Shown piece by piece: positions 1 through 6,815 of a stretch of DNA of 32,521 nt (positions within the stretch are counted from its first letter, which is position 1; every line of letters starts with the position of its first letter). The notes under the pieces were generated by a model. It did no database searches. It worked only from the letters and a program-made list of their open reading frames with translations, and was not told the origin of the DNA. The DNA is from Spirochaetia bacterium (GTDB lineage Bacteria > Spirochaetota > Spirochaetia > Treponematales > Treponemataceae). The stretch lies in contig CAAGIZ010000060.1 in assembly GCA_900770075.1 (NCBI GenBank), positions 1-32,521 on the forward strand, in the 5' to 3' direction. Position numbers and translations under genes: made by a program.

Positions 1-2227
1 ACTCAACGTCATCTTTCGGAGGCTCTGTATATGCAGGTTTTGAATTACTCGTGTCATAAAACCAGTTTCCAACCGTGTTCCAGTCAGTATCAACCGCTCC
101 CAGCCAAAAATATTTTTTTGTAAACCAGTCTTTAGTGGTCGCAATTCCAGAGTTTTTCATCCCTGCGTCAAAAACAGTATTGTCCGAAGGAACAAGTCCC
201 AAAGGATTAGCCACTCCCCCTTCTGTTACCGAGCGGGATTTATCTATTACAGAATATTTAAAATTGCTTTCCGAAGGAATTGTCGAAAAAAGTGCCAGCC
301 AGGAATCACCAGTGCCATCTAAAGCAGTAAGCGTTACATTTTTATCTTCGCCATAACCTGTCAAGCTGATTGCCGAAAAAGTCTGGGTGCTTCCATTCTG
401 AAATTTTACCACCGTTCCAGAAGAAGCGTTCTCTTCCGTCTTGACCGTAAACCCACCGTTAAAACTATTGTCGCCCTTAAAAACAAGTTCTCCGGCATCT
501 TTTACAGTTAAAGAATCCATAAACGTATTGGAAACATCGAAGTCCACCAGAGTAGTATTTTCAAAATTTACCGGCTTATTAAAGGTGTTCTGCCCTTTAA
601 AACTCACTTCTGCGGCATCTTTTACAGTTACATTTTCCCCAAACTTATTATTACCGTAAATTTCTGCGCTTCCGCTTAAGGTAAGACCCATGCCCTCTGC
701 AAATCCGCCGTAAAAACGCGCTTTTTTGTCGCTGCCTTGTACCGTAACATTGAGACTCCCGCCGGAATTCGCCAGTTCCACCTTTACCGGGTTATCTGCA
801 CTGCCAAAATCAATATTTCCGTTTTCGGAAAAAAGACTTCCCCACCAGCCCAGTTCAAATTTCACCCCTTCTGCAAAGGTGATGTTTTTTTTGGCAGAAA
901 CGCTTCCCGCCAAATTCAAGTCTTTGTTAAAAACAACCTCGCCCTCCGCACTGACATTCGCATTATTGACAGTCGCAGTCTTGTTAAAAGAAACATCACC
1001 GCTCGCACTGACAGAGGAATTAACCGCCGCAATTCCGTTAAAAACCAGATTGCCGACACCACTTACAGCCCCGCCGATTTCAACCTCCCAATCAGTTGCA
1101 GTCGTTCCGCAGAGCCAGACAGTACCGTTCCCTGTTCCTGTGCCCGTAAGCCCGCCTCCAAGGGTAAGCTTTCCGTCAAGATCCGGGTCTCCCCCTGTGG
1201 CAAAAACAATGTCGTCCGCCGTCAGAACTACAGCCGCACCAAAAGACTGGGTACCCGCTGTATAAATCCCGCCGCTGGCAGTTACGGTGCCGGTTACGGA
1301 GAGGTTTTTCAGTTCTTCATTGTTATTGCCGCCAGATTCAGAGCCCACTTCCCCCTTAAAAACCGCATTTCCTGTAATCGCAACATCTTTATAAGCCTCT
1401 TTATTCTGCCCATTTTCAGAGTTTCCCCAGCTTACCAGTTTTCCTTCAAAAGTTGCCGTCGTACACTCAATTGACAGATCACTGTTTACAAGAAAATTTC
1501 CTCCGTAGCTCTGCTCTCCAGTTGTCGTTATGGAAGTGCATCCCTTCAGGGCACTGGTCTTTCCAATGCCTTCAACCACAAGGCTCCCGGCAGTTACGTT
1601 TCCCCTAAACTGGGCACAGTCGCTTCCCTCATCAATGCCGTTTCCGAGAATCCTTAACTCACCGCCACAAAAAATATTTGAAACGCCATCCCTATTTCCT
1701 TCATATTCCGTATTAAATACAATATTCCCCCCAACCTCTAAATCCGCATAATTTGCCGTGCACTTTGCCCCCACAGACAAATTCCCGGCAGTGACAGAAA
1801 CCTTTCCGCTAAAAGTAAAAGCTCCCGAAAAACTCAGCGGCACGGAAGAGCGAATTTCCCCCGCATTTACAGAAGAATCCCCCAGAGTAACAGAAGAATA
1901 ACCATCACCGTTTCCAGAGCCAACGTTTCCGGCACCGTCTTTTCCGTCAAAAACCGCAGTATCAGAGCCCCCCGGCACAGCAGAAGCCGGCAGTTCCCCA
2001 CCGGAACCGTCATCAACCGTCCAGTTCACGACATCAGACCAGTTTCCGCTTTCACCGCCCCGCCAGTAAAAAGTTAAACCAAAGGCACAAAAACCGCCGG
2101 AGAAAAAAAGACAAAAAAACAAAAACAAACCACAGATTTTTTTTAACCGGCCGCCAGCCTCAAAAGAAAGTCCGGAGTATTTTTTTAAACAACAATCAAA
2201 AAGAAAATTCAAAAGACAAGTTTTCAT
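1..2227 (-). CDS. Large secreted repetitive beta-helix protein, 3' part cut off by the window edge
   Basis: The frame is open for 742 codons from an ATG at 2227 to the window edge, so the C-terminus lies outside. The start is supported by GAGG five bases upstream. A hydrophobic stretch at residues 31-50 after a basic RLKK looks like a signal peptide on an unusually long N-terminus. The mature part is rich in Gly, Asn, Ser, Thr and Val, with short repeats such as VSAxGxVxFNK and VTVKDAxExxFKG, which suggest a right-handed parallel beta-helix. A 16-residue aromatic motif (Y/F)WxGx5Wx2VxNW occurs at residues 54-69 and again at 707-722, probably marking the start of repeat modules. It is likely exported to the cell surface as an adhesin or autotransporter-like passenger. 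No enzymatic motif is visible. Several plus-strand open frames here are antisense shadows. Confidence 0.8.
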   Translation of the reverse strand, partial: MKTCLLNFLFDCCLKKYSGLSFEAGGRLKKICGLFLFFCLFFSGGFCAFGLTFYWRGGESGNWSDVVNWTVDDGSGGELPASAVPGGSDTAVFDGKDGAGNVGSGNGDGYSSVTLGDSSVNAGEIRSSVPLSFSGAFTFSGKVSVTAGNLSVGAKCTANYADLEVGGNIVFNTEYEGNRDGVSNIFCGGELRILGNGIDEGSDCAQFRGNVTAGSLVVEGIGKTSALKGCTSITTTGEQSYGGNFLVNSDLSIECTTATFEGKLVSWGNSENGQNKEAYKDVAITGNAVFKGEVGSESGGNNNEELKNLSVTGTVTASGGIYTAGTQSFGAAVVLTADDIVFATGGDPDLDGKLTLGGGLTGTGTGNGTVWLCGTTATDWEVEIGGAVSGVGNLVFNGIAAVNSSVSASGDVSFNKTATVNNANVSAEGEVVFNKDLNLAGSVSAKKNITFAEGVKFELGWWGSLFSENGNIDFGSADNPVKVELANSGGSLNVTVQGSDKKARFYGGFAEGMGLTLSGSAEIYGNNKFGENVTVKDAAEVSFKGQNTFNKPVNFENTTLVDFDVSNTFMDSLTVKDAGELVFKGDNSFNGGFTVKTEENASSGTVVKFQNGSTQTFSAISLTGYGEDKNVTLTALDGTGDSWLALFSTIPSESNFKYSVIDKSRSVTEGGVANPLGLVPSDNTVFDAGMKNSGIATTKDWFTKKYFWLGAVDTDWNTVGNWFYDTSNSKPAYTEPPKDDVE

Positions 2228-2415
2228 TTTTTCCTCAAAAGCAGTTTTTAACCAAAAGCCAAAAAATTAAAGCCCTACTGATATAAAACATCGGAAAAAA
2301 AGACAAATCTGTTTAGAACCCCTTCAGGTATCTTAAAACTAGCCGCAAAAACCAATCACAAAAAAGCCGGCACATTTCAGCCCGCTCCACACAGACAGCG
2401 CAAGTCCGCCCAAAA

Positions 2416-2763
2416 CTAAAAGACAATCAGCCGGTCATCTTCCTGAACCGGATATTTTTCCGCCACCCCGCAAGTGGACATCAGCCCATTCCACTTTTCA
2501 TCGTCAAAAAAATTTTCCACAGAGTCAATTTCAAGGGCATTATCCGGCAGGGCACCGTCAAAAGAAATTTCCAAATCCGCAGTAGAAAGAGGCGAATCCC
2601 ATTTTAACTTGGCAAACCCCTCGCAAATCTCATCAGCCCCGGCAAAGACAGTTTTCCCGGCCCTAATGTGAATATAAGCCACCGGCTCCAAAGATTCCCG
2701 CATCATCCGGGCAATGTAAACAGCCTTAAAAATTCTTTTACAAACAACCTCTGCATCAAACAT
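2416..2763 (-). CDS. Small hypothetical protein, 115 aa
   Basis: I do not recognise this protein. It is an acidic soluble protein without signal peptide or membrane segment, starting MFDAEVVCKR and ending EDDRLIVF. The frame is open further upstream to a TTG at 2823, but the ATG at 2763 is preferred because a perfect TATAAT with TGG in front ends six bases before it. No ribosome binding site is visible, so the mRNA may be leaderless. The gene stands alone between the surface-protein gene and a repeat-rich spacer. Its composition matches its neighbours, which favours a real resident gene. Confidence 0.55.
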   Translation of the reverse strand: MFDAEVVCKRIFKAVYIARMMRESLEPVAYIHIRAGKTVFAGADEICEGFAKLKWDSPLSTADLEISFDGALPDNALEIDSVENFFDDEKWNGLMSTCGVAEKYPVQEDDRLIVF

Positions 2764-2769
2764 AAAAAA

Positions 2770-2778
2770 ATTATACCA
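2770..2778 (-). promoter_or_regulatory. Extended -10 promoter of the 115-aa gene
   Basis: On the minus strand TGG precedes TATAAT (2775-2770), followed by six T residues and the ATG at 2763. Normal spacing would start transcription at or next to the ATG. I see no convincing -35 hexamer, in line with an extended -10 element. Confidence 0.5.
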
Positions 2779-2856
2779 CGAAACAAAAAAACGGGCACTT
2801 AAAAAAACGCTTCCAGCCCGCAATTATTTTCCGGCATTTTTTGGGCGGATTTTTTC

Positions 2857-2943
2857 CGTCCACCGGCTGCTCTGGGTTCGCTAACGCTCATTGGAGCGGA
2901 CAAGCCGCCCCAACTACGCCCGCCGCATCCGCCGCAGCAACCA
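2857..2943 (-). repeat. G/C-rich intergenic element, class B, copy 1
   Basis: This spacer contains CCACCGGCT, GGGTTCGCT, a GGAGCGG block and CATCCGCCGCAGCA. The same blocks occur in the same order at 29356-29455. It sits directly after the end of the HicB remnant. Confidence 0.55.
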
Positions 2944-2948
2944 CTTTC

Positions 2949-3173
2949 TCAATTTTGCAACTGCATCGCATTTATTTCATCCCTCAAAGACTTTTCCACA
3001 AAACTATTCAACGAAAGATTCAGTTTTTTTGCGGCAATTGCTACCTGACTGTGAAAAAATTGCGAAAGGCGGACATTAAATTTTCCGGAATAGGGTTTTT
3101 CAGGTTCTACACCATCTTCTTTGCACCATTCAAGGTAATCGTCTATAGATGCGCGAAATTCCCGTTCTACTTC
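2949..3173 (-). pseudogene. HicB-family antitoxin, C-terminal remnant
   Basis: The minus-strand frame reads 74 residues to a TGA at 2949. It opens EVEREFRASIDDYLEWCKED, continues EPEKPYSGKFNVRLS, and ends in AAKKLNLSLNSFVEKSLRDE. This matches the C-terminal half of HicB antitoxins: the end of the partial RNase H-like fold, then the ribbon-helix-helix DNA-binding segment with SGKFNVRLS. There is no start codon in the fragment. An in-frame TAG at 3174-3176 lies just upstream, exactly where an inverted repeat begins. The N-terminal half and any HicA toxin gene are absent, so this is a broken, nonfunctional copy of a toxin-antitoxin pair. Confidence 0.7.
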
Positions 3174-3222
3174 CTACGAGACACATGAGCCGGCGTAAAC
3201 GCCGGCTCGCACGATAGGAAGT
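3170..3222. repeat. Long imperfect inverted repeat at the HicB breakpoint
   Basis: Outer arms CTTCCTA (3170-3176) and TAGGAAG (3216-3222) enclose a perfect 9-bp stem with a TAAA loop: GAGCCGGCG (3187-3195) and CGCCGGCTC (3200-3208). A smaller hairpin, TTGCGCC/GGCGCAA, follows at 3233-3249. The layout resembles a small nonautonomous mobile element or REP-like unit that replaced the front of hicB. No transposase is nearby. Confidence 0.55.
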
Positions 3223-3294
3223 TTATTATACCTTGCGCCAAGGGCGCAATCGTGCCCACTCGCAACTGTTTACGCACAATGGACAGTCTTTTTT

Positions 3295-3726
3295 CTAATT
3301 ACCTTTACCAACCAAGCACATCCACTCGGCTTGGGCGCAGAGGGTGTCGCCTACGTAGGCTTTGCCTTCCTGGACTACCATGTTTTTGGTGCAGCGTTTG
3401 TTCGTTACTTCCATTCTTACGGTGTCGCCGGGGCGTACCTGGTGCTTGAACTTTACGTTGTTTACGGTTGCCAGAAAGAACAGGCTTCCTTCGTCGAATT
3501 TTTTCTGAAGGCTCAAGGCAGCTCCGCCACCCTGTGCCATGGTTTCGATAAGGATTACTCCAGGCACAACCGGGTACTCAGGAAAGTGTCCCTTAAAGAA
3601 AAAATCTTCTTCTGTAAATTTGCGGGTGCACACGCAGCCGTTATCGTCGTAACTGTCGATGGAATCTACAAACAAAAAAGGCTTTCTGTGCGGCAAAAGG
3701 GATTCTATGTCGGTGAATTTTTCCAT
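3295..3726 (-). CDS. fabZ: 3-hydroxyacyl-ACP dehydratase FabZ
   Basis: This hotdog-fold enzyme dehydrates (3R)-hydroxyacyl-ACP to trans-2-enoyl-ACP in the cytosolic type II fatty-acid elongation cycle. The 143-residue length is normal. The family signature is intact: LLPHRKPFLFVD near the N-terminus, then GHFPEYPVVPGVILIETMAQ with catalytic His47 and Glu61. The ATG at 3726 was chosen because GGAG lies six bases upstream and the protein then aligns from MEKFTDIESLLPHR; a longer frame to 3795 only adds Arg-rich sequence read from a repeat. It lies 106 bp downstream of fabF on the same strand, separated by two strong hairpins, so it is probably cotranscribed with partial attenuation. Confidence 0.95.
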   Translation of the reverse strand: MEKFTDIESLLPHRKPFLFVDSIDSYDDNGCVCTRKFTEEDFFFKGHFPEYPVVPGVILIETMAQGGGAALSLQKKFDEGSLFFLATVNNVKFKHQVRPGDTVRMEVTNKRCTKNMVVQEGKAYVGDTLCAQAEWMCLVGKGN

Positions 3727-3752
3727 TTTTTTCTCCAAAAAAAGCAGGCGTT

Positions 3753-3824
3753 GCGGGCGGCGTCTGAGCCCGCAGAAGGGGGAAGCGCACACCAAGGTGT
3801 GCGCTAGGGGGAAGACCTTCCCCC
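3753..3824. repeat. Cluster of three hairpins between fabF and fabZ
   Basis: Three inverted repeats lie side by side: GCGGGC/GCCCGC (3753-3773), a perfect 10-bp stem AGCGCACACC/GGTGTGCGCT with AA loop (3784-3805), and GGGGGAAG/CTTCCCCC (3807-3824). No T-run follows on the minus strand, so this is not a classical terminator. It may be a degenerate copy of the dispersed G/C-rich element. In a fabF-fabZ transcript it would fold and could affect mRNA stability. Confidence 0.5.
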
Positions 3825-3832
3825 TTTACATT

Positions 3833-5080
3833 CTATTCAGTAACTCTTTTGAAAACCAGAATTCCGTTGTGTCCGCCAAAACCGAAGTTTCCGCTCATTG
3901 CAACAGGGACATCGATTGCCAGACCCTTGTTCGGAGTGTAGTCCAAATCGCAGCCGCCTTCAACATCCGGGTTGTCCAGGTTGATTGTCGGCGGAATAAA
4001 GTTGTCTTCGATGGCTTTTACGCAGACAAAGGCTTCCAGTGAACCGGCATTTCCAAGACAGTGACCGGTCATGGATTTTGTCGAAGAAATGTGCAGTTTG
4101 TAAGCGGCATCTCCAAAGGCATTTTTAAGCATCTGAGTTTCGCCGGAATCGTTTTTGTGAGTAGAAGTTCCGTGAGCGTTGTAGTAAACAACATCTTCTG
4201 GTTTTACGCCGGCATCTTCCATAGCCAAAGTCATTGCCCTGGAACCCTGTACACCGTCTGGATTTGGAGCGGTAAGGTGGTAGCCGTCTGTGGTTGCACC
4301 GTAACCTGCAACTTCTGCATAGATTTTTGCACCCCGGGCTTTTGCGTGTTCGTATTCTTCAAGGATGAGGATTGTAGAGCCTTCACCCATTACAAAACCG
4401 TCCCTGTCCTTGTCGAAAGGGCGGCTTGCTTTTTCAGGAGTATCTGCCCATTTTGAAGAGAGAGCCTGCAGAACGCCAAAGCTGATGTTTGTAAAACCGT
4501 TTACGGCAGATTCAGTTCCGCCGGCAAGAACAACGTCTACGCGGCCAGAGCGAACCAGGTCAAGGGCGTGTCCGATGGCATCAGTTCCGGAAGCACAGGC
4601 AGTGCAGACTGTGTGGGCAGGCCCGTGAATGTTATTTACGATACAGATGTTTCCTGCAGCCTCGTTTGGAATAAGCTCAGGAATTGTCATAGGAGGAACC
4701 CTGGTAAAGTTTGAATTGAAGTAAGATTTATATCCAACTTCTGTAACTTCAAAACCGCCGATTCCAACACCAAGGTAAACGGCAGCCTTGTCCAAAACTT
4801 CCTGATTTCCTGTAAGGTTGGCATCGTCAAGAGCCATTTTGCTGGCAGCAACTGCAAGCTGGGTAAAGCGAGCCATTTTGCGGGCTTCTTTTGCATCCAT
4901 ATAGTCGCTGGCCTTAAAATCCTTAACTTCGGCATCGTATTTTACTTTGAAAGGACCTGCATCATATCCGGCAATCGTTGCAATGCCGCTTTTTCCAGCC
5001 TTGAGGGCTTCCCAGGTTTCATCAGCAGAATTTCCAACCGGGCTTACACAACCCAGTCCAGTAACAACAACTTTTCTCAT
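3833..5080 (-). CDS. fabF: 3-oxoacyl-ACP synthase II (KAS II) FabF
   Basis: FabF condenses malonyl-ACP with acyl-ACP in fatty-acid elongation. The 415-residue protein keeps the thiolase-fold catalytic set at the positions known from E. coli FabF: Cys162 in TACASG, His303 in AHGTSTHKND, Lys335 in STKSMTGH and His340. The C-terminal GNFGFGGHN glycine-rich loop is present. One oddity is GHCLGNAG where most homologues have GHLLGAAG. The ATG at 5080 has GGAG seven bases upstream. The gene leads the fabF-fabZ unit. Its predicted leader carries a copy of the dispersed hairpin element, and upstream of that lies a palindrome shared with fabD. No acpP lies next to it. Confidence 0.96.
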   Translation of the reverse strand: MRKVVVTGLGCVSPVGNSADETWEALKAGKSGIATIAGYDAGPFKVKYDAEVKDFKASDYMDAKEARKMARFTQLAVAASKMALDDANLTGNQEVLDKAAVYLGVGIGGFEVTEVGYKSYFNSNFTRVPPMTIPELIPNEAAGNICIVNNIHGPAHTVCTACASGTDAIGHALDLVRSGRVDVVLAGGTESAVNGFTNISFGVLQALSSKWADTPEKASRPFDKDRDGFVMGEGSTILILEEYEHAKARGAKIYAEVAGYGATTDGYHLTAPNPDGVQGSRAMTLAMEDAGVKPEDVVYYNAHGTSTHKNDSGETQMLKNAFGDAAYKLHISSTKSMTGHCLGNAGSLEAFVCVKAIEDNFIPPTINLDNPDVEGGCDLDYTPNKGLAIDVPVAMSGNFGFGGHNGILVFKRVTE

Positions 5081-5108
5081 TTTTTTCTCCTATAGAGCTA
5101 AAAGATTA

Positions 5109-5203
5109 GGGCGTTCCCCCGCAGGCGGGGTCGGGCTATCCGTGCTTGCGCTTCCGCTCCATCCCTTCGGGACGCCTTCGGCGGCACTTCTATCCCTAAC
5201 GCA
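5109..5203 (+). repeat. G/C-rich intergenic element, class A (95 bp), in the fabF leader
   Basis: In plus orientation the element opens GGGCGTT, then has the hairpin CCCCGC-AG-GCGGGG, TCGGGCTATCCG, CGCTTCCGCTCCAT, two UUCG-type tetraloop hairpins (TCCCTTCGGGA and GCCTTCGGC), and ends CCCTAACGCA. The copy at 13558-13652 is also 95 bp and matches block by block in the opposite orientation. It lies between the fabF palindrome and the fabF start, so it would be transcribed, in antisense orientation, as 5' leader. Confidence 0.7.
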
Positions 5204-5244
5204 CATTCCAAAAGCCGGAAACCCCCGGCAAAAAATTTTTACTT

Positions 5245-5267
5245 TGACAAAATAACAGTTTTTGTCA
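5245..5267. promoter_or_regulatory. Candidate fab operator 1 (palindrome upstream of fabF)
   Basis: TGACAAAA (5245-5252) and TTTTGTCA (5260-5267) form a perfect 8-bp inverted repeat with a 7-base spacer. A palindrome of the same total length and outer sequence (TGACA-N13-TGTCA, followed by TTTT) lies upstream of fabD at 7862-7884. On the minus strand it overlaps a possible promoter, TTGCTT-17-TATTTT, for fabF. On the plus strand TTGACA at 5244-5249 could serve the divergent lyase-like gene. It looks like a repressor site for a fatty-acid regulator; the regulator is not in this window. Confidence 0.55.
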
Positions 5268-5333
5268 TTTTAAGCAAGTGTTTTTTTTCATTACAGATCT
5301 ATCAATTAAGTAAACAATTCAAAATACGGCGGC

Positions 5334-5966
5334 ATGATAACCTCACCTCTCGACAAAAACTCAGATTTCAAAAACAAATATTTTTCAAAATACACGGATA
5401 AAAACAATACAGACTGGATCAGAATTTCCCTCGACGCCTCCGATCAGGGCAAATCTCCAAATGGCTCTTCTGTCCGCGTAGAACTTGCCCAAAAAACAAG
5501 CTGGGCATTTAAGGGCACACATTCTTTCACCTACACTTTTTTCGGAAACTGCTCCAACGTCTCAGAAGCAAAATTTACGGTCGGACAGTTTTTGGCAAGA
5601 AAACTCCCAAACTCAAACGGAAGTGCAACAGACCGTCCGCTCTGCCGAATCGAAGTAGAACAAGGAAAAATCGTTGCAAAGATCCGAAATTATTACGAAG
5701 CAGACAAAGTAGACAAAATAAATGGCGATCCGATAAAAATTGAACTTGGAAAGTGGATTCCTTCAAAAGAAACTACAATCAAAATCCAAACAGAAGACAA
5801 AAAACTCACAATCTTTCGCGACGGAGAGAAAAAGGGAAGCACAACTTTTACAGAAAAAGTCTGCTCCGACGAACGCAATTATTTTAAAGCGGGAATATAT
5901 TATCAGAACAAAGATTCTCCGCAAATTTTTACAGAAATATTCCTGAAAAACTTAAAAATAGAATAA
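5334..5966 (+). CDS. Polysaccharide-lyase-like jelly-roll protein (PL7/PL13-type fold)
   Basis: The 210-residue protein has the pattern of the alginate or heparin lyase beta-jelly roll: WIRISLDASDQG, SSVRVEL (R48, E50, L51, equivalent to the R(S/T)EL motif) and YFKAGIYYQ at 183-191, equivalent to YFKAGxYNQ. The central QIH motif, which supplies a catalytic His in PL7 enzymes, appears as GQFLARK around residue 85, so the His is missing. No signal peptide is visible and there is no clear ribosome binding site before the ATG. The frame is open only back to 5310 with no other start. It may be a truncated secreted lyase or a noncatalytic carbohydrate-binding relative. It interrupts the fab cluster on the opposite strand, which suggests insertion. 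Confidence 0.6.
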   Translation: MITSPLDKNSDFKNKYFSKYTDKNNTDWIRISLDASDQGKSPNGSSVRVELAQKTSWAFKGTHSFTYTFFGNCSNVSEAKFTVGQFLARKLPNSNGSATDRPLCRIEVEQGKIVAKIRNYYEADKVDKINGDPIKIELGKWIPSKETTIKIQTEDKKLTIFRDGEKKGSTTFTEKVCSDERNYFKAGIYYQNKDSPQIFTEIFLKNLKIE

Positions 5967-5989
5967 AAAAAACGCGCCATAAAGGCGCG
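5965..5989 (-). terminator. Rho-independent terminator after fabG
   Basis: On the minus strand CGCGCC (5989-5984) pairs with GGCGCG (5978-5973) around a five-base loop and is followed by eight T residues. It ends the fabD-fabG unit about 50 bp after the fabG stop and overlaps the last bases of the convergent lyase-like gene. Confidence 0.85.
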
Positions 5990-6037
5990 AAAGCAAGAAA
6001 TATAAGGCAAAAACAAGTTTTTCGTCAGCGTAAAATT

Positions 6038-6781
6038 TTACGCACCCATTCCGCCGTCTACACCGATTACCTGAGCAGTTACGTAAGAACTCAAGTCGCT
6101 GGCAAGGTAGAGGGCAGCATTTGCAACATCTTCCGGAGTTCCAGGGCGTTTGAGAGGAATTTTTTCAATCATAGCCTGTTTCAATTCCTCTTTAAGAACG
6201 CTGGTCATATCCGTTTCGATAAAACCAGGAGCAATGCAGTTTACGCGAACACCGCGGCCGCCAACTTCTGCAGCCAGCGATTTTGAATAGGCAATAAGCC
6301 CGCCCTTGGAAGCAGCGTAGTTTACCTGTCCGCCGTTACCGTGGATTCCAACAATCGAAGACATATTGATTATTGAACCGCTGCGCTTTCTTATCATGTC
6401 GTTAGAAACAATCTGACAAATTAAGAAAGCAGCCGTAAGGTTGATTCTCAAAACATCGTCCCAGTCGCTTTTTTTCATCCTGAAGGAAAGACCGTCACGG
6501 GTAATTCCGGCATTGTTTACCAGAACGTCAAAACCGCCGGCTTCTGCCAGGGCAGCCTTTACAACTTCGGTTACCTGTTCGGCATTGCCTACATCAGCGT
6601 AGATTTCGTGGAAGGCAACTCCGTTTTCTTTTGCAAGGGCTTCAATTTCTGCCTTTCCGGCACTTTCCTTTGAACAAAGCCCCCAGACTTCACAGCCGTT
6701 TTTTATAAAGGCTTCTACGATTCCACGACCAATTCCTCGGGATGAACCTGTAACAAGTGCTTTTTTGTTTTTTAACAGCAT
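6038..6781 (-). CDS. fabG: 3-oxoacyl-ACP reductase FabG
   Basis: FabG is the NADPH-dependent short-chain dehydrogenase that reduces 3-oxoacyl-ACP. The 247-residue protein has the cofactor loop TGSSRGIGRG (11-20), NNAG (89-92), and the catalytic Asn114, Ser142, Tyr155 and Lys159, followed by PGFIETDM. The ATG at 6781 was chosen over an upstream start because GGAG lies seven bases before it and MLLKNKKALVTG is a natural N-terminus. It starts 34 bp after the fabD stop and shares the fabD promoter. A strong terminator follows, so fabF is not in the same transcript. Confidence 0.95.
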   Translation of the reverse strand: MLLKNKKALVTGSSRGIGRGIVEAFIKNGCEVWGLCSKESAGKAEIEALAKENGVAFHEIYADVGNAEQVTEVVKAALAEAGGFDVLVNNAGITRDGLSFRMKKSDWDDVLRINLTAAFLICQIVSNDMIRKRSGSIINMSSIVGIHGNGGQVNYAASKGGLIAYSKSLAAEVGGRGVRVNCIAPGFIETDMTSVLKEELKQAMIEKIPLKRPGTPEDVANAALYLASDLSSYVTAQVIGVDGGMGA

Positions 6782-6815
6782 AGTTTTCTCCAAAATTAAG
6801 GGAATCTCTAAAAAA

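Noticed and set aside
737..1474. Long plus-strand open frame of 245 codons
   Set aside because: It is antisense to the surface-protein gene, has no ribosome binding site and no recognisable domain; the minus frame is open throughout with sensible repeats.
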